The notes: generated by a model from the letters alone, not told the origin. Positions 41,758 through 49,897 are shown, numbered from the stretch's first letter. The stretch is 64,000 bases of DNA from Oscillospiraceae bacterium (GCA_015063795.1 SVTL01000011.1:1-64000), one strand, 5' to 3'. Made by a program: numbers and translations.

Positions 41758-41805
41758 GTCTTTTTGAAAAAAAGAAGAAAGGTTTTCCTTTTTTGTGCAA
41801 CCCCC

Positions 41806-41862
41806 TTGACAAAAAGGTGTCTACTGTGGTAGACTAATCACAGAAAGTCTACTCGTGTAGAC
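41806..41862 (+). promoter_or_regulatory. Promoter and paired BlaI-type operators, module 1
   Basis: TTGACA at 41806-41811 and TAGACT at 41830-41835 (18-bp spacer). Two perfect dyads overlap the -10 and the expected start: GTCTACtgtgGTAGAC (41819-41834) and GTCTACtcgtGTAGAC (41847-41862), with centres 28 bp apart. They are the obvious targets of the BlaI-like repressor encoded right behind. Confidence 0.88.
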
Positions 41863-41878
41863 GAAAGGAGGACGAACG

Positions 41879-42253
41879 ATGAGCATTCCGAAGATCCATG
41901 AGGGAGAATACCGCTTCTGCCTGATCCTGTGGGAGAACGAGCCGGTCAGCGCGGGTGAATTGGCGCGGCTATGCGCGGAAAAGCTGGGCTGGAAGCGGAC
42001 GACCACATATACAGTCATCAAGCGTCTGGGCGAGCGGGGTGTGCTTCGCAACGAAAACGGGGAAGTGACCTCGATCGTGTCGAAAAACGATGCACAGTCA
42101 TATGAGATCGATGAGCTGGTGGAGAAAAGGTTTGAGGGCTCGCTGCCCGCCTTTTTTGCCGCCTTTACGAAAAAGCAGTCGCTGTCCGCCTCAGAGCTGG
42201 ATGAGCTTCAGGCGATGATCGATTCGATGCGAAGGGGGGAGCGCGATGAATGA
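41879..42253 (+). CDS. BlaI/MecI/CopY-family repressor, module 1
   Basis: A 124-residue winged-helix repressor: the DNA-binding half (about 1-72) contains ELARLCAEKLGWKRTTTYTVIKRLGERGVL. The C-terminal dimerisation helix includes SLPAFFAAFTKKQSLSASELDELQAMI. BlaI-type proteins are inactivated by cleavage when their membrane protease partner senses a signal. It overlaps the M56 protease gene by eight bases and should repress its own operon through the paired dyads. AAAGGAGGACGAACG precedes the ATG. No beta-lactamase gene is adjacent. Confidence 0.92.
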   Translation: MSIPKIHEGEYRFCLILWENEPVSAGELARLCAEKLGWKRTTTYTVIKRLGERGVLRNENGEVTSIVSKNDAQSYEIDELVEKRFEGSLPAFFAAFTKKQSLSASELDELQAMIDSMRRGERDE

Positions 42254-44753
42254 GCTCTTTTTGAAGATTGTCAACATGAGCATTGCGGCAAGCTGGCTGG
42301 TGCTGGCGGTGCTGCTTCTGCGTCTGTTTTTGAAAAAAGCGCCCAAATGGGTGAATGTTCTGCTGTGGGGCATCGTGGCGGTCCGTTTGATCTGCCCGTT
42401 CTCGCTTCAAAGCCCGCTGAGCCTGATCCCAAGTGCTGAGACCATTCCGCTTGACATTGAAATGGACAAAACACCCGAGATCGACAGCGGGATCGGCGTG
42501 CTCGACGGTGCGCTCAATCCCATCGTCATCGGGGCCAATACGCCGATCGGCGGGGCAAGCGTGAATCCGCTGCAGATCGTTGTGGGGGTTCTTTGGAACG
42601 TCTGGATCGTCGGCATGATCCTGCTGCTGGGCTATATGGCATTCAGCTATTGGCGCATTCGCCTCAGGATGAAAACCGCCGTCCTGTATGGAGATAACAT
42701 TTACCAAAGCGATGCGGTCTCTTCTCCGTTTGTTCTCGGCGTGATCCGTCCTCGGATCTATCTGCCCTTTTCTCTGGACAAGCGGAATATCGAATATGTC
42801 ATCGCCCACGAGCAGACGCACATCCGTAGAAAGGATCACCTGTGGAAGCCGATCGGCTTTCTGCTGCTGACACTTCACTGGTTCAATCCGCTGATGTGGC
42901 TTGCCTATGTGCTGCTCTGCCGTGACATTGAGCTTGCCTGCGATGAAAAGGTCATTCAAGCGCTGGGATATCAGGAGAGAGCCGATTATATGCAGGCGCT
43001 GGTGGACTGCAGCGTCAACCGACGGAAGATCTCGGTTTGTCCTCTGGCCTTCGGCGAGGTGGGCGTGAAGGAACGGGTGAGATCCGTGATGCTCTACAAA
43101 AAGCCTGCATTCTGGCTCGTGATTCTGGCGCTGACTGCCTGCGTTGTGACAGCCCTTTGCTTCCTGACCGATCCGATCACGGTGCGCAACGAGTGGGTGA
43201 AAGAATATATCGTCGGGGCAGAGGGGATCGTTGGGCAGGTGGACAAGGAAAAATATGAAAGCGTCAGCGAAGACTTTGCCATCGGTGCCGACAAATACGG
43301 ACGCGCGGTGTTCAAAGAGCCGCGGAAGGCCTTTGACACCATGAAAAGACTGTACGGAGACGCGCTGGCATTGATCGCCTCGCAGGAGGATCTGGCTCCG
43401 ATCTCGCAGAGCAATTACAATATGTATAAAAAGTACGGCTGGCAGGTGACGGGCGTTTCGGAGGAGGAGAAAAAGCGCGCGGCGTTCGTTTCCTCTTTCC
43501 TCGACATCTATGAAAACAGCTTCACCAAAGACACGCCCTATGCCGATGCCATTCCCCCGACGGTGGCGGAGCATTCAATTGCGGACTTGTTTGAAGAGAT
43601 CGAGTCATCTCCGGCAATATCCTCGAATCCTCAGGATTATATCAATGCGAACGCGGAAGCATACAATCAGCTTGTTGCCTTGGGTGAGGATACGCTCGTT
43701 TTTATCTTTTCTGAATTTCTTAAGGGCGGACAGACCGGGCTGCACGGACACATTTTGTATCGGGTGATGGCAGATATTCTTACCGATAACCAGTTGATTG
43801 CCTATGATGCACTCAATGGACAGGAGTATTTCGATCACTGGCTGGAATCGGCACGTTCGTTGCAAAGGCAGCACGATGATGCTTGGCTTGAGGAAAACCT
43901 GCCTGCTGCGGCATTGGTGCTGAGGATGGCGGAAAAGAAGGAGGGCTTGGCAAGCCTGCTTACCCTGACCGAGGTCAGCCGCGATCGGTTGGATGAGATC
44001 GATGCTTACAAATTCATTCAGGACAACTTGTATGCGAGATATCTTTTGATTCAAACCAAAGAACCGCTTTCCAACGTCCGTGTGACCTCAATGGCGTTGG
44101 AGGAGACGGGGATGATGATCGGGGATGTGCTGTACACGCTTCCCTCAATGAATGCGCAAAAGCCGCTCCTGCTGGGGCTGGTCTTTCCCGGCGACCTGAC
44201 AACATACGGTCTTTTGTTCACCGATGCGCAAGGAAGAGAATACGGTTACCGCATCTCGGTCAGCGGCAGGGACGGCTCGCTGATCCTGCAGCCGCATTCC
44301 GATGCGGAGAGCGTTGACGATGCCGATCCTGCCCTCGACTTTGCCGCTCTCATCACGGAATGGGAGGTCTGGGAAAAGGACGAGCGGTATCTGGGCTCGA
44401 TCACGGTCAATCCCATAGAGTTTGTTCTGTCCACCGACCAAGAGCGGATCCGGGAGTTGGATCTGAGCTTTCAGGACACCATCAACGGTTACTACATCCA
44501 CGACGAGGAGAAGACGAGTACCGTTCTGAAGATCCCCAAGGGAACGTTGTTTGTCTTTTACGACTGGACCGATCTCTTCAACGATCCGACCGACAGCCGA
44601 TACGGACGTGTTGATCGGAACGACCGCTGGGTGGGGACGAAGGATCTGTCGGTGTTTGCCGAGTACCTTGCCACCTACAAGCAAAACATCCCGCCCTTCA
44701 CCTTCGTCACCAATGGCGATATGCTGACTTTCCGCGAGATCTTTGTGATGTGA
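42246..44753 (+). CDS. BlaR1-like M56 metalloprotease with novel sensor region, module 1
   Basis: An 835-residue protein. The N-terminal part (1-300) has four membrane helices and the cytosolic M56 protease with HEQTH at residues 188-192 and the downstream RDIELACDEKVI. The fourth helix ends near residue 305 (LVILALTACVVTALCFL). The roughly 530-residue outer region has none of the penicillin-binding motifs of BlaR1 (no SxxK/KTG block could be placed). It appears to hold a helical middle part (about 430-600) and a beta-rich end. It should cleave the upstream repressor in response to an unknown signal. Confidence 0.85.
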   Translation: MNELFLKIVNMSIAASWLVLAVLLLRLFLKKAPKWVNVLLWGIVAVRLICPFSLQSPLSLIPSAETIPLDIEMDKTPEIDSGIGVLDGALNPIVIGANTPIGGASVNPLQIVVGVLWNVWIVGMILLLGYMAFSYWRIRLRMKTAVLYGDNIYQSDAVSSPFVLGVIRPRIYLPFSLDKRNIEYVIAHEQTHIRRKDHLWKPIGFLLLTLHWFNPLMWLAYVLLCRDIELACDEKVIQALGYQERADYMQALVDCSVNRRKISVCPLAFGEVGVKERVRSVMLYKKPAFWLVILALTACVVTALCFLTDPITVRNEWVKEYIVGAEGIVGQVDKEKYESVSEDFAIGADKYGRAVFKEPRKAFDTMKRLYGDALALIASQEDLAPISQSNYNMYKKYGWQVTGVSEEEKKRAAFVSSFLDIYENSFTKDTPYADAIPPTVAEHSIADLFEEIESSPAISSNPQDYINANAEAYNQLVALGEDTLVFIFSEFLKGGQTGLHGHILYRVMADILTDNQLIAYDALNGQEYFDHWLESARSLQRQHDDAWLEENLPAAALVLRMAEKKEGLASLLTLTEVSRDRLDEIDAYKFIQDNLYARYLLIQTKEPLSNVRVTSMALEETGMMIGDVLYTLPSMNAQKPLLLGLVFPGDLTTYGLLFTDAQGREYGYRISVSGRDGSLILQPHSDAESVDDADPALDFAALITEWEVWEKDERYLGSITVNPIEFVLSTDQERIRELDLSFQDTINGYYIHDEEKTSTVLKIPKGTLFVFYDWTDLFNDPTDSRYGRVDRNDRWVGTKDLSVFAEYLATYKQNIPPFTFVTNGDMLTFREIFVM

Positions 44754-44794
44754 GGATGCAAGCCCCGAACCGTCTATATTCCATATGAAAAATG

Positions 44795-44827
44795 ACAGCC
44801 TGCGCGTCCTTTTGGCGTACAGGCTGT
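44795..44827. terminator. Hairpin between the M56 gene and the LysR gene
   Basis: ACAGCCTG (44795-44802) pairs with CAGGCTGT (44820-44827). On the minus strand it is followed by CATTTTTC, so it probably ends the LysR transcript; on the plus strand the T-run is poor. Confidence 0.6.
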
Positions 44828-44840
44828 GTTTGCTACCGGC

Positions 44841-45746
44841 TCAATCGGCATCCGCACTTTTCTGCTCGGTCAGCATCCGTTCCAGCTCCTTGGCCGCGGG
44901 GGAGAGGGCAGTGTCGGTCCGCTTGACCATGCAGATGAAGCGCGGCGGGATCTCCTCTTTCAGATTGAGGACAAAAAGGCGTCCCTGATCCTTTTCGCTT
45001 CGGATGAAATCGTCGGGCACAAAGCCGATCCCCAGATCGTGCTTGACCATGGGCAGAACCTGATCGGCGGTGGCCGCCTGAATGTCGGCTCGGAGCGAAA
45101 GGCCGTGATCGGCGAACAATTGCGAATAAAACTCATAGGTCTTCGTTTCCGCCCCCAGAGACACGATGGGGTATTGCGAAAGCTCGGTCAGGCTTATCTC
45201 CCGTTCGGCCAGATGGGACAGCGCGTTGCCGCATACAGCCGCCTCGTGAAAGCTTTTGATCCGAAGCGCACGCAGAGGCGGGGGCGCGTCCAAGGGAGTT
45301 GTCACCACCGCCAGATCTACCAATCCGTTTTTCAAAGCGGCGATGGCCTGAGGCGTGGAATGGTTGGAGATCTTGAGGCTGACACCGGGATGCGCCGCCT
45401 TATATTGCCGCAGGACGGGGAGCAGGAGACAGTGGAGCGCGGTTTCGCTGGCACCGATGGAGACCATACCGCTTCCCAAAGACCGCCTGAGCGCCAGCTC
45501 CTCTTCGCCGCGCTGGATGTTCTCAAAGGCGATGCTGATGTGCGCGTAAAGCTTCTGCCCCTCGTCGGTCAGCTGAACGCCGCGGTTGGAGCGGACGAAC
45601 AGCGTACAGCCGAGCGAGGCCTCCAGCTGCTTCACCGCACGGGTCACATTGGGCTGGTTGCTCAACAGCGCCTCGGCTGCACGGGTGAAGCTTTTGAATT
45701 TGGCAACGTGATAAAAAATGCGGTATGCGTCGTAGCTGATCTGCAT
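44841..45746 (-). CDS. LysR-family transcriptional regulator
   Basis: A 301-residue regulator with the N-terminal helix-turn-helix (YHVAKFKSFTRAAEALLSNQPNVTRAVKQLEASLG) and a periplasmic-binding-like effector domain (about 90-290). ATG 45746 follows GAGGAGTTCTC; the longer frame has no ribosome binding site and runs over the promoter region. It is transcribed divergently from a SemiSWEET-like gene, the usual layout when a LysR protein controls its neighbour. Effector unknown. Confidence 0.9.
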   Translation of the reverse strand: MQISYDAYRIFYHVAKFKSFTRAAEALLSNQPNVTRAVKQLEASLGCTLFVRSNRGVQLTDEGQKLYAHISIAFENIQRGEEELALRRSLGSGMVSIGASETALHCLLLPVLRQYKAAHPGVSLKISNHSTPQAIAALKNGLVDLAVVTTPLDAPPPLRALRIKSFHEAAVCGNALSHLAEREISLTELSQYPIVSLGAETKTYEFYSQLFADHGLSLRADIQAATADQVLPMVKHDLGIGFVPDDFIRSEKDQGRLFVLNLKEEIPPRFICMVKRTDTALSPAAKELERMLTEQKSADAD

Positions 45747-45807
45747 GAGAACTCCTCGCTGCTTTTTTGTATGTCGATTTGACATGATGAATATATCTGA
45801 TATACAT

Positions 45808-45836
45808 TTTACATATGGACCGATTGATAGTATACT
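45808..45836 (+). promoter_or_regulatory. Promoter of the SemiSWEET-like gene
   Basis: TTTACA at 45808-45813, 17-bp spacer, TATACT at 45831-45836. The dyad ATATCtGATAT (45794-45804) just upstream could be a LysR binding site. Confidence 0.65.
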
Positions 45837-45898
45837 GAAAACACAGTCGGTTGTCAAGGGCTGTGAACGATGTTTTTTGGCGTAAGGAGTGTTTGTTT

Positions 45899-46189
45899 AT
45901 GTCTGCCATTTTTGAAACGGTGATGCTTGTTTGCTTTGGCTTTTCGTGGCCGATCAGTGTGGTGAACAACTATCGGTCAAGGACGGCCAAGGGTATGAGC
46001 TTGTTTTTTATCCTATTGATCTTTTTGGGATATGTGGCGGGGATCGCAGCCAAGCTTTTGTCCGGCAACGATTCCTTTGTTCTGGCGGTGTATGGGATCA
46101 ATCTGGTGCTGGTGGGAACCAACCTGCTGATCTATTTCCGGAACGTCCGTCTTGACCGCGAACAGGAAAGCACCCGCTCAAAGCGTTAA
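45899..46189 (+). CDS. SemiSWEET/PQ-loop small membrane transporter
   Basis: A 96-residue protein with three hydrophobic helices and one PQ-loop-like motif near residue 18 (GFSWPISVVNNYRSRTAKGMS), followed by FFILLIFLGYVAGIAAKLL. This is the half-size form that dimerises to transport sugars in SemiSWEET proteins; the motif has P-I instead of P-Q. ATG 45899 follows GTAAGGAGTGTTTGTTT. Divergent LysR gene; substrate unknown. Confidence 0.75.
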   Translation: MSAIFETVMLVCFGFSWPISVVNNYRSRTAKGMSLFFILLIFLGYVAGIAAKLLSGNDSFVLAVYGINLVLVGTNLLIYFRNVRLDREQESTRSKR

Positions 46190-46213
46190 GAGCAAAACAC
46201 CTTAAAAACCAAG

Positions 46214-46258
46214 CACAGCCTGTGCCATGTGCGGCACGGGCGGTGTTTTTTTATTTTT
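46214..46258 (+). terminator. Terminator after the SemiSWEET-like gene
   Basis: CACAGCCTGTGCC (46214-46226) pairs with GGCACGGGCGGTG (46233-46245) with one mismatch and one G-U, followed by TTTTTTTATTTTTTT. Confidence 0.85.
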
Positions 46259-46344
46259 TTTGTATAAAGTATGAAAAAAACGCTCAAGCGGTTGCAAAAT
46301 GCAAAAAAAAGTGATACAATAAGGCGAATTCATTGAAATGACTC

Positions 46345-46375
46345 TTGACATTGACGTAACGTCATAGTTTATAAT
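46345..46375 (+). promoter_or_regulatory. MerR-type promoter with 19-bp spacer and central dyad
   Basis: TTGACA at 46345-46350 and TATAAT at 46370-46375 are perfect hexamers but 19 bp apart. Inside the spacer lies the exact dyad TGACGTAACGTCA (46352-46364). Overlong spacers with a central palindrome are the hallmark of promoters twisted into activity by MerR-family proteins, and a MerR gene starts 16 bases downstream. Confidence 0.85.
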
Positions 46376-46390
46376 CGGGAGAGAAACAAT

Positions 46391-46735
46391 ATGCTGTACA
46401 CGGTAAGTCAGGCTGCGAAGCTTCTGGATGTCACCCCGCGCACGCTGCGGTATTACGATAACATCGGGCTGGCCCGTCCGGTCTCGGTGAAGGAGAACCG
46501 CTATCGGTATTACGACGACAACGATTTGGAAAGGCTTCGCCGGATCCTGCTGTTCCGCTCCTTCGGCTTTTCGCTGCAGGACATCGAAAGCATGCTTCAG
46601 CTGTCGCCGGAATCGGAGGAAAAGCTGCTCAAAGAGCAGCTGGGCATTCTGCAGGGCAGAACCACCGAGCTGATCCGCATGATCCGTCTGACCAAGATCC
46701 GCCTTCAGGACATACAGCAAAAAAAGAAAGGATAA
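46391..46735 (+). CDS. MerR-family transcriptional regulator
   Basis: A 114-residue regulator with the MerR winged helix at the N-terminus (LYTVSQAAKLLDVTPRTLRYYDNIGL, then ENRYRYYDDNDLERL) and a coiled-coil dimer helix. There is no effector domain and no Cys cluster for metal binding, so the signal is unknown. The ATG follows GGGAGAGAAACAAT. Only five bases separate it from the secreted-protein gene, so regulator, NlpC/P60-like protein and perhaps CapA-like protein form one operon, probably autoregulated by the 19-bp-spacer promoter. Confidence 0.9.
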   Translation: MLYTVSQAAKLLDVTPRTLRYYDNIGLARPVSVKENRYRYYDDNDLERLRRILLFRSFGFSLQDIESMLQLSPESEEKLLKEQLGILQGRTTELIRMIRLTKIRLQDIQQKKKG

Positions 46736-46740
46736 ACCTC

Positions 46741-48024
46741 ATGAAACGAATTGTTCGCATCGTCATCCACGCGCTGGTGTTCGCCATGCTGTTCCCCATG
46801 TGTGCGGGCGCCGCTCTGACCGAGTCTCAGCAGCAGGCTGTGGTCAATTTCACCGAAAACTTCCTGGAAGAGGGCAACAAGCGCCGTCTTCTGCAGTACG
46901 GCAACGTGGACAACTTCAAGTGTCTGCAGGGCCAGCTTGTCCATTGCGATACCATCTACCGTGCCGACGGCAAGACCAAGATTCTTTGGATGATGAAGCC
47001 GGGCGGTTATCGCAATCAGGCTGAGTATATCGCCGATCTGGGCCGTCTGGACGAGGGCGATTATCTGTCGCTGTCCTGCGTGACCTTCTGCGCGCTGATG
47101 TACAAATACAGCCTTGGCTTCCGTCTGGACTATGCGGCCGCCGGCCACCTCAGCAACTGGGATACCTCCAAGTTCAAGGAGAATCCCATGGTCACCACTT
47201 ATGACGGCAGCGGCTCGGTCAATCTCTTTGAGGTTGTGTTTGAAAAGGAAACGAGAGGCAAGATGTCCTTTGCCCGTTATGTGGATCCTTCCATCCTGCA
47301 GCCGGGTGATATCATCGTCGGCCGCTACGATCCCGAAAACTACGGCCATGCTGTCCTCAGCGGCGGCGGCGACGTGGTGTATCAGGCTTCCATGAGCCCG
47401 ATCATAAGCAAAAACGGCCGATATGAGGAGTTTTTGGTCCGTAAGGACAGCCTCGCTTCGCTGACCAACAATTCCTATACGCATATCGCGGTGTACCGCA
47501 TCTCCGATAAGGTGCTCGATCCCGAATTCAAGGGCTATGACGATATGTTTGATTTCGATTCGCTGTCCACCACCGCTTCGGTGTTCGATACCGATAAGCC
47601 CGAGATCCTGTCGGTCGCCATCAACGAAACGCCCGAGAGCGACGGCCGTTATGCCTTCACGCTCCGCGCCACCGATGAGATCGCTCCCGGACGTGTCACC
47701 ACGCTGGCCGACGATCCGACCGTGGTCATGCGCGGCAATGCCAATCATCAGAGCGGCGTTCTTGCTTATTATTGCAGCACGAGCGACGAGCCTCCGACGG
47801 ATGTGTATGCCAAGGGCTGGAGCACTGCCAAGACCAACACCTTCACAGGCTATTTGCCTGCGGGCACTTACAACATCTGGGTGAAGGATGCGGCAGGCAA
47901 CTATTCCGATCCCTGGGTGCTGACCGCAGGCAAGGACGGCGTGTCCGCTTGCCCGAAGGCGTCCTCGGCGGTAACGGGTCTGAAGGCCGGTCTTTATCAT
48001 CTGAAGACCAACGTGGCCTTTTAA
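46741..48024 (+). CDS. Secreted NlpC/P60-like protein
   Basis: A 427-residue exported protein with a signal peptide (cut near residue 24, after MCAGA). A papain-like cysteine hydrolase core follows: Cys113 or Cys117 in LSLSCVTFCALMYKY, then LQPGDIIVGRYDPENYGHAVLS with His203. This is the order Cys, PGD, His of NlpC/P60 and related wall amidases, but the Cys context is atypical. The C-terminal third (about 285-427) looks like a beta-sandwich domain ending in YNIWVKDAAGNYSDP. AAGAAAGGATAAACCTC precedes the ATG. Confidence 0.7.
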   Translation: MKRIVRIVIHALVFAMLFPMCAGAALTESQQQAVVNFTENFLEEGNKRRLLQYGNVDNFKCLQGQLVHCDTIYRADGKTKILWMMKPGGYRNQAEYIADLGRLDEGDYLSLSCVTFCALMYKYSLGFRLDYAAAGHLSNWDTSKFKENPMVTTYDGSGSVNLFEVVFEKETRGKMSFARYVDPSILQPGDIIVGRYDPENYGHAVLSGGGDVVYQASMSPIISKNGRYEEFLVRKDSLASLTNNSYTHIAVYRISDKVLDPEFKGYDDMFDFDSLSTTASVFDTDKPEILSVAINETPESDGRYAFTLRATDEIAPGRVTTLADDPTVVMRGNANHQSGVLAYYCSTSDEPPTDVYAKGWSTAKTNTFTGYLPAGTYNIWVKDAAGNYSDPWVLTAGKDGVSACPKASSAVTGLKAGLYHLKTNVAF

Positions 48025-48074
48025 GGGCCGATCCGATCTTTGATACATTTTGATTTGAAAAGAGGAAAACGACT

Positions 48075-49370
48075 ATGAAACTCACTCTGACGGCCGCGGG
48101 CGATGCGGTCATGGTACAGCGGATGAACCCCGGTTATGCCGGCTTTTCCGCTATCAAGGATTTTGTTAACACGGCCGAGGCCAAGCTGGTCAATCTGGAG
48201 CTGGTGCTCACCGATAAAAATTGCTTTGCCTCCTCCTTCTGCGGCGGCACATGGGTAACCACACCCAAGAGCGTCCTGCCCGACCTGCTGTCCTACGGCT
48301 TCAACTACTGCTCGCTGTCCAACAACCACATCATGGACTTCTCCTACGGCGGACTGCGTTCGACCATCGACACACTCAACGAAGCCGGCGTTGCCTATTC
48401 GGGCGCGGGCGAGAATCTGTTTGAGGCCTCCAAGCCTGCCATCCTCAATCTGCCCTCCGCACGTGTGGCGGTCATCTCCATCGGCTCGTCCTTTGACGAT
48501 TCGGCCAGAGCGGGCAATGCCAACCAGTCCTTCCGCGGACGTCCCGGCCTCAACCCCCTCCGCTTCGAGACGATCTACACCATCACCGAAGAGCAGATGA
48601 AGACCATGCAGAGCATCGCTGCGGAAACCTATATCAACGGCGAGCATTCGCTGCTGGCCAAGGACGGCTTTGTCAGCGGCGGTGAGGGCGGCATCTTCAC
48701 CTTCGGCGGACACAAGTTCAAGGTGGGCAAGGTCTGCGGCAAGGAAACGCATCCTCATCCCGCGGATCTTGAGAGAACGCTGAAGAGCATCGACGACGCG
48801 CGCCGCGTGGCCGACTATGTGGTGCTGATGGTCCACTCCCACCAGATCCGTACCGACAACTTCCTTGAGCCAGACTACTTCTTTGAGGAGTTCAGCCGAG
48901 CCTGCATCGACCGCGGTGCGCACGCTGTCATCGGCGGCGGCACCCACCAGATCAAGCCCATCGAGATCTACAAGGGACGCCCGATCTTCTATTCGCTGGG
49001 CAACTTCATCTTCCAGAGCAACGTCTTCTATGAGCAGCCTGCCGACTTCAACGAGATGTACGGCTATCCGTCCGACACCAGTGCGCCCGAAGCGCTGGAG
49101 ATCCGTGCCGAGAAGTGGACGAAGGGTCTGCACTCCAAGCCTCTGAACTTCCGCTCCATCATTCCGCACATGACCTTCGAGGGCGAGGAGATGACCTCTC
49201 TCAAGCTGATGCCCATCGAGCTGGGCTTCAACCGCGGACGCACCTTCAAGGGTCTGCCCACCGACACCGATGCCAAGACCATCGAGGAGATCTGCGCATG
49301 GACCAACGAAGTCAGCGCTTCTTACGGCACCTCCTTCCGCGTTAAGGACGGTCTGCTGGAGCTGGCGTAA
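48075..49370 (+). CDS. CapA-family protein (PgsA-like metallophosphatase fold)
   Basis: A 431-residue protein with the CapA/PGA_cap order of metal-binding motifs: TAAGDAVM at residues 6-13, NLELVL, LSNNHIMDF, LMVHSHQIRTDN, GGGTHQIKPIEIYKGRPIFYSLGNFIFQ. CapA proteins take part in poly-gamma-glutamate capsule export, but most homologues are unassigned calcineurin-like hydrolases. No signal peptide is seen and no capBC genes lie nearby, so a capsule role is unsupported here. AAAAGAGGAAAACGACT precedes the ATG; it follows the NlpC/P60-like gene by 50 bases. Confidence 0.82.
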   Translation: MKLTLTAAGDAVMVQRMNPGYAGFSAIKDFVNTAEAKLVNLELVLTDKNCFASSFCGGTWVTTPKSVLPDLLSYGFNYCSLSNNHIMDFSYGGLRSTIDTLNEAGVAYSGAGENLFEASKPAILNLPSARVAVISIGSSFDDSARAGNANQSFRGRPGLNPLRFETIYTITEEQMKTMQSIAAETYINGEHSLLAKDGFVSGGEGGIFTFGGHKFKVGKVCGKETHPHPADLERTLKSIDDARRVADYVVLMVHSHQIRTDNFLEPDYFFEEFSRACIDRGAHAVIGGGTHQIKPIEIYKGRPIFYSLGNFIFQSNVFYEQPADFNEMYGYPSDTSAPEALEIRAEKWTKGLHSKPLNFRSIIPHMTFEGEEMTSLKLMPIELGFNRGRTFKGLPTDTDAKTIEEICAWTNEVSASYGTSFRVKDGLLELA

Positions 49371-49415
49371 CGGCATAAGAAGAATCATCATTCTAACAAA
49401 AAAGCGGGTGAAAGC

Positions 49416-49628
49416 ATGAGAAAGAAGCAGACAAGCGAAAGCGAGATCGTCCGATGCTGTGCCAACTGCGAGCATTCCTCTCCTCTGTATGGAGGTGAGC
49501 AGGTGCTCTGCCGAAAAAAAGGCGTGGTCAGCGAGCAATTTTTCTGCTCCAAATACTGCTTTGATCCTCTGAAATACATTCCCACTGAGCGTCCGATCTT
49601 ACCGAAGCCGGACGGCGAGATGCTTTGA
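49416..49628 (+). CDS. Small Cys-rich protein, probable zinc ribbon
   Basis: A 70-residue protein with seven Cys: CCANC near the N-terminus, then CRKKG and CSKYC. The CxxC pairs suggest a small zinc-binding domain like those of many unnamed Firmicute proteins with a CxxC...FDP(L)KYxP end. A possible start is ATG 49416, preceded by AAAAGCGGGTGAAAGC. Function unknown. It is followed by a hairpin that overlaps the next ribosome binding site. Confidence 0.65.
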   Translation: MRKKQTSESEIVRCCANCEHSSPLYGGEQVLCRKKGVVSEQFFCSKYCFDPLKYIPTERPILPKPDGEML

Positions 49629-49633
49629 CACGC

Positions 49634-49677
49634 AAAACCTCCTTTGGGCATATGCTGTACCGAAGGAGGTTTTCTTT
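49634..49677 (+). terminator. Terminator hairpin that contains the next ribosome binding site
   Basis: AAAACCTCCTT (49634-49644) pairs perfectly with AAGGAGGTTTT (49663-49673) and is followed by CTTTTT. AAGGAGG in the 3' arm is also the only Shine-Dalgarno for the TTG start at 49678, so the structure could both end the upstream transcript and gate translation of the DUF3343 gene. Confidence 0.7.
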
Positions 49678-49896
49678 TTGAAAGAGAGTACTATTGCAAT
49701 AAGCTCGGTCAATTATGCGATCCGGGCGCGGGAGATCGCATCGCAGGCGGGGATCGCGGCGCGCATCGTCCGTCTCAGCCGCGAGCAGACACAAAAGGGC
49801 TGCGGCTACGGCGTGACGGTCAGCTTTGACAAGGCGCGGGCTCTGGCATCCCTTCTGCGGAAGGAAGGAGTCCCGTTCTCGGAACGGATCTTGTGA
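49678..49896 (+). CDS. DUF3343 putative Se/S carrier-like protein
   Basis: A 72-residue protein with the DUF3343 pattern: an N-terminal strand (ESTIAISSVNYAIRAREIASQAGI) and the Cys motif QTQKGCGYGVTV with C42, followed by a helix. These proteins are commonly found beside cysteine desulfurase-family enzymes and selenium or sulfur transfer proteins and are thought to carry the chalcogen. The start is TTG 49678, eight bases after AAGGAGG. The gene ends one base before the next ATG. Confidence 0.8.
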   Translation: MKESTIAISSVNYAIRAREIASQAGIAARIVRLSREQTQKGCGYGVTVSFDKARALASLLRKEGVPFSERIL

Positions 49897-49897
49897 T

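Noticed and set aside
41879-44753. Beta-lactam resistance operon
   Set aside because: The repressor and protease resemble BlaI/BlaR1, but no beta-lactamase or PBP gene is adjacent and the protease sensor region shows no penicillin-binding motifs.
48075-49370. Poly-gamma-glutamate capsule locus
   Set aside because: Only a CapA-like protein is present; there are no capB, capC or capE genes and no signal peptide.
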